Shown here: piece after piece, positions 61,482-64,000 of the stretch
Layout: every line of letters begins with the position of its first letter
How positions within the stretch are numbered: position 1 is the first letter of the stretch
The notes under the pieces: model-generated
Told to the model about the DNA's origin: nothing
Databases searched by the model: none
What the model saw: only the letters and a program-made list of their open reading frames with translations
DNA from: Lysinibacillus sp. KCTC 33748
GTDB lineage: Bacteria; Bacillota; Bacilli; Bacillales_A; Planococcaceae
Assembly (NCBI RefSeq): GCF_002237755.1
Contig: NZ_MWSJ01000019.1
Location: 32,318 to 96,317 of the forward strand
Length of the DNA: 64,000 bases
Direction of reading: 5' to 3'
Translations under genes and position numbers: made by a program

Positions 61482-62676
61482 GGACTTCGCCTCACGTTAA
61501 AAATTGCGGGATAAAGCGGGAAGGCTGAGATGCTAATCCGAACCGAAGGCTAAAGGTAAAACTTCAGTCAGGGGCAACGCATACCCGGTGATCCTACTTA
61601 GTAGACTATAACCCGGGCACGAGACCGCAACATTACACATAACAATAGACTGGCCTAATTAGAGAAAGGCTGTAATCAAATGAACAGAGGTTATGCAGGT
61701 TTTTATAAATCATACTATTTAAGAAGTTCATATGAGTATGCATATGCCAAATTTCTAGATTATCATTCAATTTCTTGGGGCTATGAAGACAAAGTATTTA
61801 ATATTGGATTCAAATTTTATAAACCTGATTTTTTCTTCTATAATGATAACGGTGATATTATAAAGATTGTTGAAATTAAGTCTCGCGATATTACGGCGAA
61901 AGAAAAAGCTCTAGAAGCTTTAAAGGTTATTGAGACAACTTATGATATTAATTGCGAATTAATTTCTTATGAAGAATTGCTCGAAATGTATAAACTTGTA
62001 CCATTTTCGTTAACTTCAACGATAACAGAATGGATAGAATCAAAAAATACAACAATAAACAAAGCTAATTATGGTAAGTTCAATGCTCATTTCAATCAAC
62101 AACATAATGAGCATACTAAAAAAATAATTGGACAGCATACAAAGCGATTGTGGGAATCTAATAGTCCGGCGAAAGCAAGAATGATTGAAGGTTTAAGAAA
62201 ATCTGGCTTGGCTCAAAAGGGTAAGCAAAAGAAACCTAGGGAACAAAGAATCTGTAAAAGTTGTGGGAGCAAGTTTGAAGTTATTGTTTCTTCATCCAAA
62301 TGGTTTTGTACTCAATCATGCGCTGGAAGTTCAAATATTCAAGTTGCCACACAAACTTATGTTGAAAAGCGAGCAAAAATTCATCAAGAAATTAAACAGA
62401 CAGTAATTAAATGGGCAATCGACAATCAAGAAATTATAACTGCAACCCCCTTTAATCAAATAAAATCAACTCTCCAACCATTAATCGAAAGCATTTATCA
62501 AGAATTTGGAGTTAAAGATTTTAGAGTAATTTCGAAATCAATCTTTGGGGGAGATAGAGGAAGAAAAGAACTACTTAGGTTTATGAAAAAAGTGTGTAAT
62601 GAAAATGTATGCTGAACTTACAGGAATTGAACTGTAAGAACTAGAGGATAAAAAGCCTTTAGGATAACAATAATTG
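61482..62676 (+). ncRNA. Group I intron 2 of nrdJ, carrying an endonuclease gene
   Basis: 1195 nt. The core at the 5' end has AATTGCGGGA (P) and CAGGGGCAACGC, then GTAGACTATAACC and ATAGACTGG. The open frame at 61680-62615 lies downstream of the core. Exon 2 ends GGU, the intron ends in G (62676), and splicing gives NPCG-EQPLAPYSVCNL. It differs clearly from intron 1, so the two were acquired separately. Confidence 0.85.
61680..62615 (+). CDS. Putative PD-(D/E)XK homing endonuclease
   Basis: 311 residues. The N-terminal nuclease domain begins RSSYEYAYAKFLDYHSISWGYE; then P49-D50 in FYKPDFFFY and E65-I-K67 in KIVEIKSRD make a PD-x(14)-ExK active site. Two Cys pairs (CKSCGSKF and CTQSCAG) form a zinc finger at about 205-230, probably for DNA binding together with the helical C-terminus. 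No LAGLIDADG or GIY-YIG motif. It should cut intronless nrdJ at NPCGE codons and drive homing of intron 2. ATG with AAAGG upstream. Confidence 0.75.
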   Translation: MNRGYAGFYKSYYLRSSYEYAYAKFLDYHSISWGYEDKVFNIGFKFYKPDFFFYNDNGDIIKIVEIKSRDITAKEKALEALKVIETTYDINCELISYEELLEMYKLVPFSLTSTITEWIESKNTTINKANYGKFNAHFNQQHNEHTKKIIGQHTKRLWESNSPAKARMIEGLRKSGLAQKGKQKKPREQRICKSCGSKFEVIVSSSKWFCTQSCAGSSNIQVATQTYVEKRAKIHQEIKQTVIKWAIDNQEIITATPFNQIKSTLQPLIESIYQEFGVKDFRVISKSIFGGDRGRKELLRFMKKVCNENVC

Positions 62677-63804
62677 GAACAACCACTCGCACCATATTCT
62701 GTGTGTAACTTAGCAGCTGTGAACTTAGCGCAGTTTGCGAATAAAGAAGATCAAACGATTGATTTCGAAGCACTTCGTGAAACAGTTCGTGTTGGTGTTC
62801 GTATGCAAGATAATGTAATTGATGCTACACCATACTTCTTAGAAGAAAACCGTGTACAAGCTCTAGGAGAGCGTCGTGTTGGCTTAGGCGTAATGGGCTT
62901 AGCGGACTTACTAATTTATTGTGAGAAAGAATATGGCTCAGAAGCAGGTAATGAGCTAGTTGATGAAATCTTTAAAACGATTGCTGAGACTGCTTATGAA
63001 GCTTCCACAGAACTTGCTAAAGAACGCGACAGCTTTCCATTCCTTGTAGGAGCAACAGAGGAAGAGACAGCACGTTTACGTAAAGCATTCACTGAAACTG
63101 GCTTTATGCAAAAAATGCCTGCGCATATTAAAGAGCAAATTTTAGCAACAGGTATTCGCAACTCACATTTACTAACAGTAGCTCCAACTGGTTCGACTGG
63201 TACAATGGTTGGCGTGGCAACAGGTCTTGAGCCATACTTCTCATTCACCTATTACCGTTCTGGTCGCCTAGGTAAATTCATCGAGGTAAAAGCAGAAATC
63301 GTACATGAATATTTAGAACGTCATCCGGAAGTAGATGAGAATAACCTTCCTGATTGGTTCGTTACGGCGATGGAGTTAAAACCAGAGGCACATGCTGATG
63401 TACAATGTATCATCCAAAAATGGATTGATTCATCTATTTCAAAAACTGTAAACGCACCAAAAGGTTATACAGTACAACAGGTTGAAAAAGTATACGAGCG
63501 TTTATATAATGGTGGCGCTAAAGGTGGTACGGTCTATGTAGATGGTAGCCGTGATTCACAAGTACTGACACTAAAGGCTGAAGAAAATGATATGGATCAA
63601 CTGTCATTTGAGGAAGATTTAGTAGAAGTACCAACGAAGCGTCCAGTTGTATTAGTAGATACGATTCAAGCATTAGAATCGACAACAGTTATTGGTTCGG
63701 ATGTAGGGAATACTTGTCCTGTATGCCGTAAAGGAACTGTAGAAGAAATCGGTGGCTGTAATACATGTACAAACTGTGCAGCACAGTTAAAATGTGGCCT
63801 ATAA
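62677..63804 (+). CDS. nrdJ: Class II ribonucleotide reductase, exon 3
   Basis: Codons 481-855: EQPLAPYSVCNLAAVNLAQF, LTVAPTGSTGTMVGVATGLEPYFSFTYYR, and a C-terminal zinc-binding tail TCPVCRKGTVEEIGGCNTCTNCAAQLKCGL with the redox cysteines typical of class II enzymes. The TTG in front is intron sequence, not a start. Confidence 0.95.
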   Translation, partial: EQPLAPYSVCNLAAVNLAQFANKEDQTIDFEALRETVRVGVRMQDNVIDATPYFLEENRVQALGERRVGLGVMGLADLLIYCEKEYGSEAGNELVDEIFKTIAETAYEASTELAKERDSFPFLVGATEEETARLRKAFTETGFMQKMPAHIKEQILATGIRNSHLLTVAPTGSTGTMVGVATGLEPYFSFTYYRSGRLGKFIEVKAEIVHEYLERHPEVDENNLPDWFVTAMELKPEAHADVQCIIQKWIDSSISKTVNAPKGYTVQQVEKVYERLYNGGAKGGTVYVDGSRDSQVLTLKAEENDMDQLSFEEDLVEVPTKRPVVLVDTIQALESTTVIGSDVGNTCPVCRKGTVEEIGGCNTCTNCAAQLKCGL

Positions 63805-63852
63805 ACCGTTTATAAAAAAGATGCGGTGTTTAAAATAAACTCGCGAAGCTTT

Positions 63853-63888
63853 GCCCCTTTGGATATGATTATCTAAAGGGGCGTTTTT
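63853..63888 (+). terminator. Terminator of nrdJ
   Basis: GCCCCTTT pairs with AAAGGGGC across a short loop (AT-rich inner pairing), then GTTTTTGTG. Confidence 0.85.
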
Positions 63889-64000
63889 GTGTCGAGTTGG
63901 TTTAAAGGTTCTATAATATTTTTTGGGGTATTCGCACAATTCCACGCATAAAAAAAGCACAGATTCACCGATTTATATATACTTGAATTGTCGAGAAACA

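Noticed and set aside
59691..63804. nrdJ as a pseudogene broken in three
   Set aside because: Breaks coincide with group I introns and each exon length is a multiple of three, giving one conserved 855-residue protein.

Overview
The window looks like a chromosome segment of a low-GC Gram-positive rod of the Bacillaceae/Planococcaceae, most like Lysinibacillus or a close relative. The genes that point there are a class II (B12-dependent) ribonucleotide reductase, a LipM octanoyltransferase beside a YqhL-type rhodanese, a ComP-like histidine kinase, a glycine-riboswitch permease, AT-rich codon use and strong AGGAGG ribosome sites with many TTG starts. The genus is an inference; no rRNA is present.

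Layout. 1-9 kb is host DNA: the end of a ComP-like kinase, a broken beta-lactamase-family gene, a partly duplicated and frameshifted endonuclease V locus, an SMI1/KNR4 protein, a large secreted repeat protein, a 42-bp tandem repeat and a regulator. 9.73-50.94 kb is one prophage of about 41.2 kb, flanked by a 17-bp direct repeat and inserted into an MFS transporter gene. Its modules run as follows: integrase/ImmA/CI (minus strand), Cro and early genes, an antirepressor and a replication initiator with an iteron-like array, an accessory gene with a diadenylate-cyclase-like domain, a second (frameshifted) recombinase and an ArpU-like regulator, a 6-kb cassette array of accessory genes, HNH, terminase, portal, protease, capsid, connectors, tail (with an SDR gene inserted), a frameshifted tail chaperone, tape measure, baseplate and fibre proteins, holin and endolysin, then an HEPN-like gene and a lipoprotein on the minus strand. 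50.94-64 kb returns to host DNA: the rest of the MFS gene, an AbgB-like M20 amidohydrolase interrupted by a degenerate IStron, glutaminase, a riboswitch-controlled permease, rhodanese, lipM and nrdJ split by two group I introns.

How it fits together. The regulator at 7.7 kb, the MFS transporter and the amidohydrolase probably form one catabolic locus that has been hit twice by mobile DNA: the prophage is in the transporter and the IStron is in the hydrolase. In both cases the reading frame is restored exactly if the insert is removed from DNA or RNA. nrdJ likewise becomes one 855-codon frame after removal of its two introns; the second intron carries its own PD-(D/E)XK-type endonuclease.

The most novel part is the prophage accessory DNA. 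It holds an 865-aa protein with a DisA_N-like cyclase domain and TPRs, and a run of single-gene cassettes that includes a TIR protein, several two-TM proteins with cytosolic coiled coils and a zinc-ribbon protein. Each cassette ends in a variant of the same terminator and several start with related promoters. This looks like an exchangeable defence or superinfection-exclusion locus. The prophage may be defective, because the small terminase gene has an in-frame stop and the second recombinase is frameshifted. Several single-base deletions recur in the window, so read errors must also be considered.
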